DNA of 64,000 nucleotides from JAWVFM01 sp963739355 (GTDB taxonomy: Bacteria; Actinomycetota; Thermoleophilia; Solirubrobacterales; 70-9): NCBI GenBank assembly GCA_963739355.1, contig CAVUAD010000007.1, positions 310,001 to 374,000 of the forward strand, read 5' to 3'. The notes below the pieces were generated by a model. The model made no database searches, was not told the DNA's origin, and was given only the letters and a program-made list of their open reading frames with translations. A program made the translations under genes and the position numbers. This document shows, one piece after another, positions 34,701-42,875 of the stretch (its first letter is position 1; every line of letters starts with the position of its first letter).

Positions 34701-35197
34701 GGAGCGCTGATGGCGCGGCGCGGATCTGGAATGCGACGACAGGAGCAGAAACAAAGACGCTGCGAGGGCCCGCCGACATCGCCACGTCGGACGCAGCCTT
34801 CAGCCCCAACGGCGACAGGCTGGTGACCGCGAGCGCCGACGGCACGGCAACGATCTGGGACGCGAGCAGCGGTGAGGTGCTCGCGGTGCTGCGAGGCCAC
34901 AGTGGGGCCGTTCACGCCGCGGCATTCAGTCCGGACGGCAAGACCGTAGCTACGGGGAGCACCGATGGGACAGCGCGGATTTGGGACGCGGCAACCGGAG
35001 CGCCGCTGGCGACGATGAACGGTGGTACGAGCCCGGTGCACGATGTTGCGTTCAGTCCCGACGGCGCCACGCTAGTCACCGCAAACATCGATGGTACGGC
35101 GACGATCTGGTCGACGGGGCTCGCCCGGCCTCTCTCGTTCGTCGAGGCCGCCGCTGAGGCGCGCCTCAGGAAAATCGGATCCCCATATTCGGGATAG
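31764..35197 (+). pseudogene. nSTAND1 ATPase - TM - 14x WD40 protein, two frameshifts near its 5' end
   Basis: Start region SPYVGLTHYTEGEAGLFFGR is the nSTAND1 opening; Walker A AQSGVGKSS and Walker B LLVILDQFEEYLM follow. Frames change near 31990 and 32425, after which ~890 codons are intact: helical STAND region, a charged helix (EEQRELERAQREAAKEVRK), one membrane helix (FFAALAGAFLFAVVLVVYLAL) and 14 WD40-type repeats (33370-35130; each with AAFSPDG and xxRIWxAAT phrases), enough for two seven-blade propellers. STAND proteins oligomerise on sensing a ligand, here probably through the propellers. Coupled 3 bp behind TIR-SIR2, suggesting sensor-effector partnership. Confidence 0.82.
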
Positions 35198-35212
35198 CCC
35201 TACGTCCGACGA

Positions 35213-35520
35213 TTAGGAGGAGGAGGTCTGGTCACGGCTCCTTGTAGGCCCGTCCGCATTCACGATTCCGGTCGGGAGCAACGGTCTGTTGCGGCGCGTG
35301 CTCCTAGCCTGCCCGGCAAGCTCGGTGGAACCAGACGTTGCCGTCGGGACCGTCGGTGAGGTAGGCGGGGTACACACCAGTGTCCTCATGATCCGCTCCC
35401 GGTCTGCGGGTAGAAGCTGGTCTCCTCGCCCGTCGGCGTCAACTTCGAGATCGGCGCGTGGAACGTTGCCTTCGGGGTTCGGTTCCACCTCGGCATCGGT
35501 GAACTAGAGATCGCGATCCG
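35213..35520 (-). pseudogene. Remnant of a virginiamycin-B-lyase-like beta-propeller
   Basis: On the minus strand short frames in order read ISKLTPTGEETSFYPQ, YLTDGPDGNVWF and PTGIVNADGPT, phrases typical of Vgb/SMP-30-like propeller repeats, separated by stops and frame changes. No continuous gene remains. It fills most of the 335-bp interval between the WD40 gene and the FG-GAP fragment; nothing else was seen there. A lightly supported reading. Confidence 0.35.
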
Positions 35521-35532
35521 GTCCGACGATGA

Positions 35533-36351
35533 TTGGAGAACATCGGCTACGTCTACGGCTTGCAAGGCGGCAAGTTCGAGAAGACCGCGACCCTGAACCC
35601 GCCGGAGACCAACTTCTCGTTCGGGGTCTCCGCGGCGATCTCGGGGAAGACGGTGGCCATCGGCTCCGACCACTACGTGCCGACGCCGACCAGCGACTAC
35701 AGCCAGGCAGCGTACGTGTACTCCGTGCACGGGCCGCTGCTGGCGAAGCTGACCGATCCCAAGGCGTTCGAGAACGAGGGCTCCAACCATGGCGGGTCGG
35801 TTGCCACCGACGGCGATCTCGTGATCGAGGGTGATCCGGTCCAGCTGGCGAAGGGCCACACGACCCTGGACTCGACGGTCTACACGGGGATGATCGATGC
35901 GTGGACGAAGCCACCAGGTGGCTGGTCCAACAGCTCCCATCCGATCCAGGTGTACGCCGATGACGCGGCACCACAATCGAGTCTGGGTGGTGCCGTGGCA
36001 ATGACCAGCAAGGAGTTCTTTGCCGGGTCGCCCCGCAGGAAGGTCGGGAACAACTCCCTGCAGGGCGCCACTTACATCTTCGGGTTCCTCAACAAGGTGG
36101 TGCTCAAGGTCGAGGAAAGCGGCTCCGGCGACGGCGCCGTCAAGAGCGACCCGCCCGGAATCGACTGCGGGAAGAGGTGCCGCGCGTCGTTCGAGCCGGG
36201 CACCAACGTGAAGCTGATCGCGAATCCCGCCAAGGGCTCCAAGTTCGCGGGCTGGTCGGGCAGCGGCTGCTCCGGCGACGACCCGAAGTGCAAGGTCGCG
36301 ATGAAGATCTCGCGCACCGTCAAGGCGAAGTTCGCGGACAAGCACCGATGA
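35533..36351 (+). CDS. FG-GAP propeller and InlB-B-repeat protein, N-terminally truncated
   Basis: 272 residues from a doubtful TTG start. The first ~150 residues (GVSAAISGKTVAIGSDHY; GGAVAMTSKEFFAGSPR) are FG-GAP/integrin-alpha-like blades, followed by a divergent InlB B-repeat (VKSDPPGIDCGKRC; GSKFAGWSGSGCSGDD). Such proteins are normally secreted and much longer; no signal peptide or start-proximal blades are present and the sequence upstream is remnant-like, so this appears to be the 3' portion of a broken extracellular protein at the right edge of the island. Confidence 0.6.
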   Translation: MENIGYVYGLQGGKFEKTATLNPPETNFSFGVSAAISGKTVAIGSDHYVPTPTSDYSQAAYVYSVHGPLLAKLTDPKAFENEGSNHGGSVATDGDLVIEGDPVQLAKGHTTLDSTVYTGMIDAWTKPPGGWSNSSHPIQVYADDAAPQSSLGGAVAMTSKEFFAGSPRRKVGNNSLQGATYIFGFLNKVVLKVEESGSGDGAVKSDPPGIDCGKRCRASFEPGTNVKLIANPAKGSKFAGWSGSGCSGDDPKCKVAMKISRTVKAKFADKHR

Positions 36352-36461
36352 GCGTCGGAACGGACGGCGGGCTACTTCGCGAGGTTGCTCTATCTGCGGT
36401 TGGCGGCGGGGTTCATTTCCACCCCTGAGGTCCTGATGGGCCCGGGCGGTGGATGACCGGC

Positions 36462-38663
36462 CTAGAGGTCGAAGCGGTCGAGGTTCATGACCTTCACCCA
36501 CGCGGCCACGAAGTCGCGGACGAACTTCTCGCGGGCGTCGTCGCTGGCGTAGACCTCGGCGAGCGCCCGCAGCTCGGAGTTCGAGCCGAACAGCAGGTCG
36601 ACACGGCTTCCCGTCCAGCGCAGGTCGCCCGAGCTGTCTCGCCCTTCGAAGGCGCCGTCCTCCGTCTCAGACCAGGTGATGCCGAGGTCGAGCAGATTCA
36701 CGAAGAAATCGTTCGTGAGCACGCCTGATCGCTCGGTGAGCACGCCGAGCTGCGAGCCGCCCTGGTTCGCGTCGAGCGCGCGCAGGCCGCCGACGAGGAC
36801 CGTCATCTCCGGAGCGGTCAGGGTCAGCAGGTTGGCGCGGTCCACGAGCAGGTGCTCGGCCGGCAGCGGGTGGTCGGCACGAATGTAGTTGCGGAACCCG
36901 TCGGCGCTCGGCTCGAGCGGCTCGAAGGACTCGGCGTCGGTCTGCTCTTCGGTCGCGTCGCCGCGGCCCGCTGTGAACGGGACCTCGATCTCGACGCCCC
37001 CGTCCGCGGCCGCCTTCTCGACCGCGGCCGATCCGCCGAGCACGATCAAGTCGGCGAGCGAGATCTCCGCCTCGGCCGACTCCCTGATGTCCTCGAGCGC
37101 GGAGAGCACGTTCGATAGCTCGTCGGGATCGTTGACCTCCCAGTCCTTCTGCGGCCCGAGGCGCACGCGGGCGCCGTTGGCGCCGCCGCGCTTGTCGCCG
37201 CCACGGAACGTCGACGCCGACGCCCATGCCGCGCGCACGAGCTCCGAGACCGAGAGCCCCGAGTCGAGGATCTGTTGCTTCAGGGCGTCGAGGCCATCCT
37301 TGGGGAGCTCCGGATTGCCGGCGGGGACCGGGTCCTGCCAGATCAGCTCCTCACTTGGCACCTCGGGCCCGAGGTAGCGCTGGATCGGCCCCATGTCGCG
37401 GTGGGTCAGCTTGAACCACGCTCGGGCGAAAGCGTCGGCGAACTCGTCCGGGTTCTCGTAGAAGCGGCGCGAGATCTTCTCGTAGGCCGGGTCGAGGCGC
37501 AGCGACAGGTCGGTCGTGAGCATCGTCGGCGGGCGCATCTCCGAGCCCTTCTCCGGGCCGGGAACCGTTCCCGAGCCGGCGCCGTCCTTGGGCTGCCACT
37601 GGTACGCGTCTCCGGGCCCCTTGGTCAGCTCCCACTCATACGCGAAGAGGTTCTCGAAGAAGCGGCTGCTCCACTGCGTCGGCGTCTGGGTCCACGTCAC
37701 CTCGATGCCGCTCGTAATGGTGTCGGCGCCCTTGCCGCTGCCGTAGCTCGAGATCCAGCCGAGGCCCTGCGCCTCGAGCGGCGCGGCCTCCGGCTCCGGT
37801 CCGACGTTCTCGGTGTCAGGGGCGGCACCGTGCGTCTTGCCGAACGTGTGCCCGCCGGCGATCAGCGCAACGGTCTCCTCGTCGTTCATCGCCATGCGCT
37901 TGAACGTCTCGCGGATGTCGCGAGCCGCGAGGACCGGGTCAGGCTCGCCATTCGGTCCCTCAGGGTTCACGTAGATCAGGCCCATCTGCACGGCTCCGAA
38001 GGGCTCCTCGAGCTCGCGGTCACCGCGGTAGCGCTCGTCGCCGAGCCACGTGGTCTCGGGCCCCCAGTAGACGTCCTCATCGGACTCCCAGGTGTCCTCG
38101 CGGCCGCCGGCGAAGCCGAACGTCTCGAGGCCCATCGACTCAAGCGCGACGTTGCCGGTGAGGACGATGAGATCGGCCCAGGACAGCGCCCTGCCGTGCT
38201 TCTGCTTGACCGGCCACAAGAGGCGCCGCGCCTTGTCGAGGTTCGCGTTGTCGGGCCAGCTGTTGAGCGGCGCGAAGCGCTGCTGACCGCCGCCGGCGCC
38301 GCCGCGGCCGTCGCTGATGCGGTAGGTGCCGGCGCTGTGCCAGGCCATGCGGATCATGAACGGCCCGTAGTGGCCGAAGTCGGCCGGCCACCAGTCCTGC
38401 GAAGTGGTGAGGACCTCCTCGATGTCCCGCTTGACCTCGGCCAGGTCGAGCGTGTTGAAAGCTGCCGCGTAGTCGAAGCCGTCGTCCATCGGGTTGCGCT
38501 CAGAGGGGTTCGCGGCGAGGGCCTTCAGGTTGAGGCGGTTCGGCCACCACGTGGAGTTGCCGCCGCCCTGCGTCGGATACGGGAAATGGTCGTGGGGGAC
38601 GGGACAGCCGCCGGCCGCCTCTTCGTTCATCTCGCCGACTTTGGCATCAGGGGTGTCAGGCAT
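36462..38663 (-). CDS. katG: Catalase-peroxidase
   Basis: 733 residues, close to the usual ~740. Cytoplasmic heme enzyme removing H2O2. Distal site R105MAWHSAGTYR with Trp108/His109; proximal His in AGGHTFGKTHG; loop Tyr in IYVNPEGPNG, the expected partner for the Met-Tyr-Trp adduct. Both tandem peroxidase domains are full length. The ATG shares one base with the furA stop (TGATG), so the two are co-translated and furA is expected to repress the operon until peroxide stress. Confidence 0.97.
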   Translation of the reverse strand: MPDTPDAKVGEMNEEAAGGCPVPHDHFPYPTQGGGNSTWWPNRLNLKALAANPSERNPMDDGFDYAAAFNTLDLAEVKRDIEEVLTTSQDWWPADFGHYGPFMIRMAWHSAGTYRISDGRGGAGGGQQRFAPLNSWPDNANLDKARRLLWPVKQKHGRALSWADLIVLTGNVALESMGLETFGFAGGREDTWESDEDVYWGPETTWLGDERYRGDRELEEPFGAVQMGLIYVNPEGPNGEPDPVLAARDIRETFKRMAMNDEETVALIAGGHTFGKTHGAAPDTENVGPEPEAAPLEAQGLGWISSYGSGKGADTITSGIEVTWTQTPTQWSSRFFENLFAYEWELTKGPGDAYQWQPKDGAGSGTVPGPEKGSEMRPPTMLTTDLSLRLDPAYEKISRRFYENPDEFADAFARAWFKLTHRDMGPIQRYLGPEVPSEELIWQDPVPAGNPELPKDGLDALKQQILDSGLSVSELVRAAWASASTFRGGDKRGGANGARVRLGPQKDWEVNDPDELSNVLSALEDIRESAEAEISLADLIVLGGSAAVEKAAADGGVEIEVPFTAGRGDATEEQTDAESFEPLEPSADGFRNYIRADHPLPAEHLLVDRANLLTLTAPEMTVLVGGLRALDANQGGSQLGVLTERSGVLTNDFFVNLLDLGITWSETEDGAFEGRDSSGDLRWTGSRVDLLFGSNSELRALAEVYASDDAREKFVRDFVAAWVKVMNLDRFDL

Positions 38664-39118
38664 CAGGAACCTTTCGTGGTTGAGGGATCAGGAAATCCGT
38701 GTTCGGTGCACTGTGGGCACAGGCCCCGGAAGACGATCTCGGCTTCGTCGACTGCGAAGCCGTTGGGATCGGACGCCGTCAGGCAGGGCGCCTCGCCGAC
38801 GACGCAATCGACGTCAGAGATGGCGCCGCACGATCGGCAGACGAGGTGGTGGTGGTTGTCGCCGACGCGCGCCTCGTAGCGGGCGACCGAGCCTGGCACG
38901 TGGATGCGCCGTAGGACGCCCGCGGTCGTGAGCGCACGGAGCACGTCGTAGACGGCCTGTTGGGACACCACTCCGACCTCCCGTTGCAGGCGACCGATGA
39001 TCGACGTGGTGTCGGTGTGGGGCGCCGCGTGGACGGCGGCGAGCACGGCGACCCTCGGACGCGTGACGCGGAGCGAGGCCGCACGCAGCGTCTCCTCGAG
39101 CTCCAGCACCGACGGCAT
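38663..39118 (-). CDS. furA: Fur-family regulator (FurA/PerR-like)
   Basis: 151 residues: N-terminal winged helix (LRVTRPRVAVLAAV; SQQAVYDVLRALTTAGVLRR), metal-sensing HHHLVCRSC and the second zinc Cys pair CPQC near the C-terminus. Immediately upstream of katG with a 1-base overlap, as for FurA-KatG in mycobacteria and streptomycetes. The regulator uses metal-catalysed oxidation or Cys oxidation to sense peroxide; which one cannot be told from sequence. Confidence 0.93.
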   Translation of the reverse strand: MPSVLELEETLRAASLRVTRPRVAVLAAVHAAPHTDTTSIIGRLQREVGVVSQQAVYDVLRALTTAGVLRRIHVPGSVARYEARVGDNHHHLVCRSCGAISDVDCVVGEAPCLTASDPNGFAVDEAEIVFRGLCPQCTEHGFPDPSTTKGS

Positions 39119-39124
39119 CCGCCG

Positions 39125-39149
39125 AGTATGCCAAATTGGAATTACTCCA
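39125..39149 (-). promoter_or_regulatory. furA-katG promoter with candidate Fur-type operator
   Basis: On the minus strand CATACT (complement of 39125-39130) lies 6 nt before the furA ATG as a -10. Just upstream are the perfect palindrome CCAAATTGG (39131-39139) and the near-palindrome TGGAATTACTCCA (39137-39149, five of six pairs). AT-rich dyads overlapping the core promoter fit FurA autorepression. Confidence 0.55.
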
Positions 39150-39227
39150 GACTAAAAAGGTGTCTGGCAGAAAGCCTCGAGTCACTTTCGTGCTGGGTTC
39201 GAGCGGAGGCGAGATACTGCGCGGACG

Positions 39228-39536
39228 GTGTCGGAGGAGAACCCGGAGATCGTGCGGCGGTTCATCGAATCGATTGGCGACGGCGATTACGAAAGCGCCG
39301 GCCGGCAACTTGATCCAAACGGGGAGTGGCACAACACAATGAAGGTCGAGGAGATCGTCGACGGTGGCGAGATCATCGTCGTCAAGGTCCACGGCTGGGG
39401 TCGTGGCGCTGGCAGCGGCGTTCCAATCGATGTGCGGTGGGCGCACGTCATGCGCCTGCGAGGCGCCAAGGTCCTTCGCGTCGATACCTACGGGCGCTTC
39501 GAACGAGCCCTCGAAGCCGCCGGGCTGCAGGAGTAG
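39228..39536 (+). CDS. SnoaL-like (NTF2 fold) protein, shortened
   Basis: GTG start at 39228; 102 residues. The opening ENPEIVRRFIESIGDGDYES and the ending RWAHVMRLRGAKVLRVDTYG are typical of SnoaL_2 proteins of ~130 residues. About 25-30 residues that normally follow EWHN are missing: the sequence passes straight to MKVEEIVDGG. This looks like an in-frame internal deletion, so the ligand cavity may be incomplete. GATACT 9 nt upstream could be the -10. It diverges from furA. Confidence 0.65.
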   Translation: MSEENPEIVRRFIESIGDGDYESAGRQLDPNGEWHNTMKVEEIVDGGEIIVVKVHGWGRGAGSGVPIDVRWAHVMRLRGAKVLRVDTYGRFERALEAAGLQE

Positions 39537-39545
39537 GTGTACCCA

Positions 39546-39560
39546 CCGGCTTCGCGCCGG
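39546..39560. terminator. Short GC hairpin between convergent genes
   Basis: CCGGC-TTCGC-GCCGG is a perfect 5-bp stem located between the SnoaL-like stop and the convergent secreted-protein stop. No T-run follows, so termination is only suggested by position. Confidence 0.3.
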
Positions 39561-39574
39561 GGCTCCAGGGGCGT

Positions 39575-40684
39575 CTAGCCGGACGGGCAGGTCGGCGGCT
39601 CGGGGTCGCCGGTTATCAGGGTGTTCGTGCTGGTGTTCAGATCCCCGTCCTGCTTGACGTCGAGCTTGAGCGTGTCTTCGCAGCCGTGCTTGGCTGACAG
39701 GTGGGCAGTTCCAACGGCTCGATCCCCGGAAAGCTTCAACTTCTGGAATGGCACGTCAATTCGTCGGGCGCCGGCGACGATCGCGGTCAGCGTCGGCTTT
39801 CCGCAGGCGCTCTCGGCGCGCACGTGGTCGACCTTCAAGGTCAGCGTGATCTGGCCGCTCTGGCCGCGAACCGCCTTGGCCACCGTGATCTCGGGGATAC
39901 CGTTGTCGACCTTCGCATTCACCGGGCGGGATGCGATGCGTGACTGTCTCACCTCCGCTCGTTGGATGAGGGTGGTGCAGCTCTCGCGGCCGGTGAGCCT
40001 GGCCGTCGCGGTCGCCGCGTGCTTGCTTTGGAGTACCGACCACCGGTCGGGGTCGATGCGCCGGGCCGCGGCCGGCGTCGCGGAGAAGGCGGCCGCGCCG
40101 CACTTTTCCTTGGGGCCGAGTCCTCGGGCGACGAGCTTGACGTCGACGGCCTTGCCGTCGCGAGTGGCGCGCGCGGTCGCTGCCTTGAGTCCCGGTGACA
40201 GAAGGCAGCACTTCGAGGCGGAGCGTGACATGACCACCGACGAGCCCGCCCCGAGCGTCGCGTTCCAACTGCCTCCCTCCTGCGCGATGTCCACCCAACC
40301 GCCCGACATCGACTTGCCGTTGGGGGCGATGTCACCCGAGTAGTGAACGGTGTAATCGCCGTCGCGCGTTACGAACTTAAGGGAGTTGCCGCAGTAGGAG
40401 CCGTGGAGGCTCGCGTGGGCGCCGGATGGGCTGCTGACTCCGCCGTCGAGAGTGTGTCCCGACGTCCTGATCTTCAACGTTCCCTCGTCGATGGTCGGGC
40501 CGGCGTTGATGTGATCGAGGAGGTGCCACGTGCCCGCGGGAGCCGAGTCGTGGGTCCCGGCAGGGTGAGGGGCAGCCGCCGACGCGGCTACCTGCACGGC
40601 GACCGCAGACGAGACCGCAAGCAGGGTGCCGAGCGCAGGCAAGCTGCGCCAGCGCCGGCCGGTGAGAATGCTTCTCGATAACAC
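39575..40684 (-). CDS. Secreted hypothetical protein
   Basis: 369 residues from GTG 40684. N-terminal signal (LPALGTLLAVSSAVAVQVAA) with probable cleavage after the Ala-rich run. The mature protein is Ser/Thr/Gly-rich and beta-type with eight or more Cys (SYCGNS; KCCLLSP; KEKCGAAAF; ESCTTLI; SACGKPT; HGCEDTL), consistent with disulfides outside the cell. Two ~80-residue C-terminal stretches, each with a Cys near LTxIV or TLK, may be a repeated domain. I do not recognise the family. Confidence 0.65.
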   Translation of the reverse strand: MLSRSILTGRRWRSLPALGTLLAVSSAVAVQVAASAAAPHPAGTHDSAPAGTWHLLDHINAGPTIDEGTLKIRTSGHTLDGGVSSPSGAHASLHGSYCGNSLKFVTRDGDYTVHYSGDIAPNGKSMSGGWVDIAQEGGSWNATLGAGSSVVMSRSASKCCLLSPGLKAATARATRDGKAVDVKLVARGLGPKEKCGAAAFSATPAAARRIDPDRWSVLQSKHAATATARLTGRESCTTLIQRAEVRQSRIASRPVNAKVDNGIPEITVAKAVRGQSGQITLTLKVDHVRAESACGKPTLTAIVAGARRIDVPFQKLKLSGDRAVGTAHLSAKHGCEDTLKLDVKQDGDLNTSTNTLITGDPEPPTCPSG

Positions 40685-40818
40685 GCGACGAGCCTAGTTC
40701 ACGAACGGCGAGCGTTTCTAAAGATCGCCGCGGTGCGACGGGCAACCTTCCCGGGCCGAGCCTGACTCGGCGACCGAATAGAGTGCGCCTGCCAGAAGTC
40801 GGTCGATCGGAGGCGCGC

Positions 40819-41673
40819 GTGAGGGAGATGGGACTTGGCGATGGGCGCGGGCGATGGATCGCCGCCGCTGCGATCGGGTTGCTGGGAGCGGTCGTGCTGG
40901 CCGCCGTGGCGCGGGCCGCGCTCACGCCCCACGTGAACACGGCTGTCGTCCCGCCCGGCGGCAAGGCGACGACCGCCACTCCTCCATGCCCGTCGGGGTC
41001 CTCGGTTGTCGCCGACGGGTTCCGCAATACGATCGGCCCCGGGGCCTCGCCCGACACGCAGATGACGCGCCTCGCGTTGAGCTCCAAGGCCGTGCTGAAG
41101 GCCGGAGCCACCAATGACGATCACGCCGCGGCCGGAGCCGTAACCGCGATCGCATACTGCGGCACGGGTCCACGCCTCACCGAGAAGACGAAGACCAAGC
41201 GGGTCGCGACCGCGCGGGCGCGCACCAAGCCGTCCTCGGTCACCGCCACCTGCCCGCGGGGGAAGCGCGTCGCCTTCGGCGGCTTCAAAGGCCAGTTCGC
41301 CGCCAACCATCACCCGGCGCTCTACCTGAACGCGATGATGCTCACGTCGCCGCGAGCCTGGACCGTCTCCGGCCTCAACCGGGGCAAGTCGAAGGCGCGC
41401 CTGACGGCGATCGCCTACTGCGGCAAGGTCAAACGGGTTGACACGAGGAAGAGCTCCGTGACCGTTCCCGCTTCGGGGACCGGCGGGGACACCAACGGCT
41501 GCCCGTCCGGCGAGAGCATCGGGTTCGGCGGCTTCCAGGCGACGATGACCAAGAAGGGCGCGTTCGTCCTCACCCGTGACGCCGAGATCACTTCGTTCGG
41601 CGACTGGCAGGTGGAGGCGACGACGCCGAAGGCCGTCAAGGGCAAGCTCACCGGGTACGCGTACTGCCGTTAG
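40819..41673 (+). CDS. Secreted protein with three homologous repeats
   Basis: GTG 40819 has GGAGG 5 nt upstream; another GTG at 40783 is possible. After a signal anchor (WIAAAAIGLLGAVVLAAVA) three ~80-residue units follow, each with an early CPxG and a late YC: CPSGSSVVADGF...AIAYCG, CPRGKRVAFGGF...AIAYCG, CPSGESIGFGGF...GYAYCR. The paired Cys of each unit probably form a disulfide. Function unknown; an extracellular binding or structural role is a guess. It diverges from the neighbouring secreted-protein gene. Confidence 0.68.
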   Translation: MREMGLGDGRGRWIAAAAIGLLGAVVLAAVARAALTPHVNTAVVPPGGKATTATPPCPSGSSVVADGFRNTIGPGASPDTQMTRLALSSKAVLKAGATNDDHAAAGAVTAIAYCGTGPRLTEKTKTKRVATARARTKPSSVTATCPRGKRVAFGGFKGQFAANHHPALYLNAMMLTSPRAWTVSGLNRGKSKARLTAIAYCGKVKRVDTRKSSVTVPASGTGGDTNGCPSGESIGFGGFQATMTKKGAFVLTRDAEITSFGDWQVEATTPKAVKGKLTGYAYCR

Positions 41674-41724
41674 CCCGCCCTGACCCGCGGGCACACGCCC
41701 GCGCACTGAGGTTTCGCCGGGCGG

Positions 41725-42798
41725 TCAGGCCCCGATGGTCACCGGAGCCGGCGCGGATGCGGATTCCACGGTCTCGCTCGCGCCCACGCGGACGCAGTCG
41801 CGGCCGGCCCGCTTCGCCGCGTAGAGGGCGGCGTCCGCCGCCTCGAAGACGGACGCGTAGTCGAACGCCTCGCCCGGCTGTGAGACGGCGACGCCGAAGC
41901 TCATCGTCATCGCCTGGTCGGCATGGGTGGTTCCGGCGATCGCGCGACGCAGCTCCTCGGCCAGCTCCTGCACGCGAGCATTGTCGGCGCCCGGGACGAG
42001 GACGAGGAACTCCTCACCGCCGATCCGGTACAGGAGATCGAATGCGCGGAGCTCACGGCGAAGCTCGTAGGCCACGCTGGACAGGGCCGCGTCGCCGGCC
42101 GCATGTCCGAGCCGGTCATTGACGTCCTTGAACCTGTCGAGGTCGCCGACGATCACGCCCACCGGGAGCCTGGCCAGACGGGACTGCTCCTCGAGCTCCG
42201 CGACGCGATGTGTGAGGGCGTTGCGGTTGAGGACCTGCGTGAGCGGGTCGACGACCGCCGCCGCGCGGTACTTGACGTCGGAGCGCATGAGAACGGTCTG
42301 AAACATCGCCACCGCGATGATCAGGGTGATTGGGGCGATGACGAGCGACCAGTTGTCGAGAACCGCGGCGGCGTCGGTCGCAAACGCGACCGCGAGCAGG
42401 AGGACGATCGAGATCGCAACCCCCACGCTGATCCCGCGCTGGGAGAAGCGGGCGCCCAGGGTGACGATCGGGATCGCAAGCCAGGAGAGCGTCGGTACCG
42501 TGGCGCCGCCGCTGATCGCGACCGCCACGGCGATGATCAGCTGAGAGCAGACCCATGCTCCGAAGATCGCGTACTCGGGATGCTCGAGCCGGCCGATCGA
42601 TCGCTCCGCAAGCCCGAAGGCGACTGCGGCCAGGACGACCGGCACCACGGTCCACCACCCAAGCCACGGGCCCATGGCGACGAGGGCCACCGCGACCACG
42701 GCGAACGTCGCCCGCCGCACCGGCCGCAGGTAAGCGTCCATCTCCAGCATGCGCCCACGGTCCACGCCCTGCGGGAACAGCCATGATCCCTGCTCCAT
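41725..42798 (-). CDS. Membrane diguanylate cyclase (GGDEF)
   Basis: 357 residues. About six N-terminal helices (~30-170) form a membrane sensor, then a GGDEF domain (DPLTQVLNRNAL start) with active-site G260GEEF and the inhibitory I-site R251AFD five residues before it. All catalytic elements look intact, so it should make c-di-GMP with product feedback. No dedicated sensory ligand domain is recognised. A second, degenerate GGDEF gene lies 1.1 kb downstream. Confidence 0.92.
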   Translation of the reverse strand: MEQGSWLFPQGVDRGRMLEMDAYLRPVRRATFAVVAVALVAMGPWLGWWTVVPVVLAAVAFGLAERSIGRLEHPEYAIFGAWVCSQLIIAVAVAISGGATVPTLSWLAIPIVTLGARFSQRGISVGVAISIVLLLAVAFATDAAAVLDNWSLVIAPITLIIAVAMFQTVLMRSDVKYRAAAVVDPLTQVLNRNALTHRVAELEEQSRLARLPVGVIVGDLDRFKDVNDRLGHAAGDAALSSVAYELRRELRAFDLLYRIGGEEFLVLVPGADNARVQELAEELRRAIAGTTHADQAMTMSFGVAVSQPGEAFDYASVFEAADAALYAAKRAGRDCVRVGASETVESASAPAPVTIGA

Positions 42799-42875
42799 GT
42801 GGGGGTTATCGGTGGCTCGGTGGCGGGCCTTTACTCACCGGCGTTTCGCTGGACGCTTCCGTGTGGGGCGGTTCG

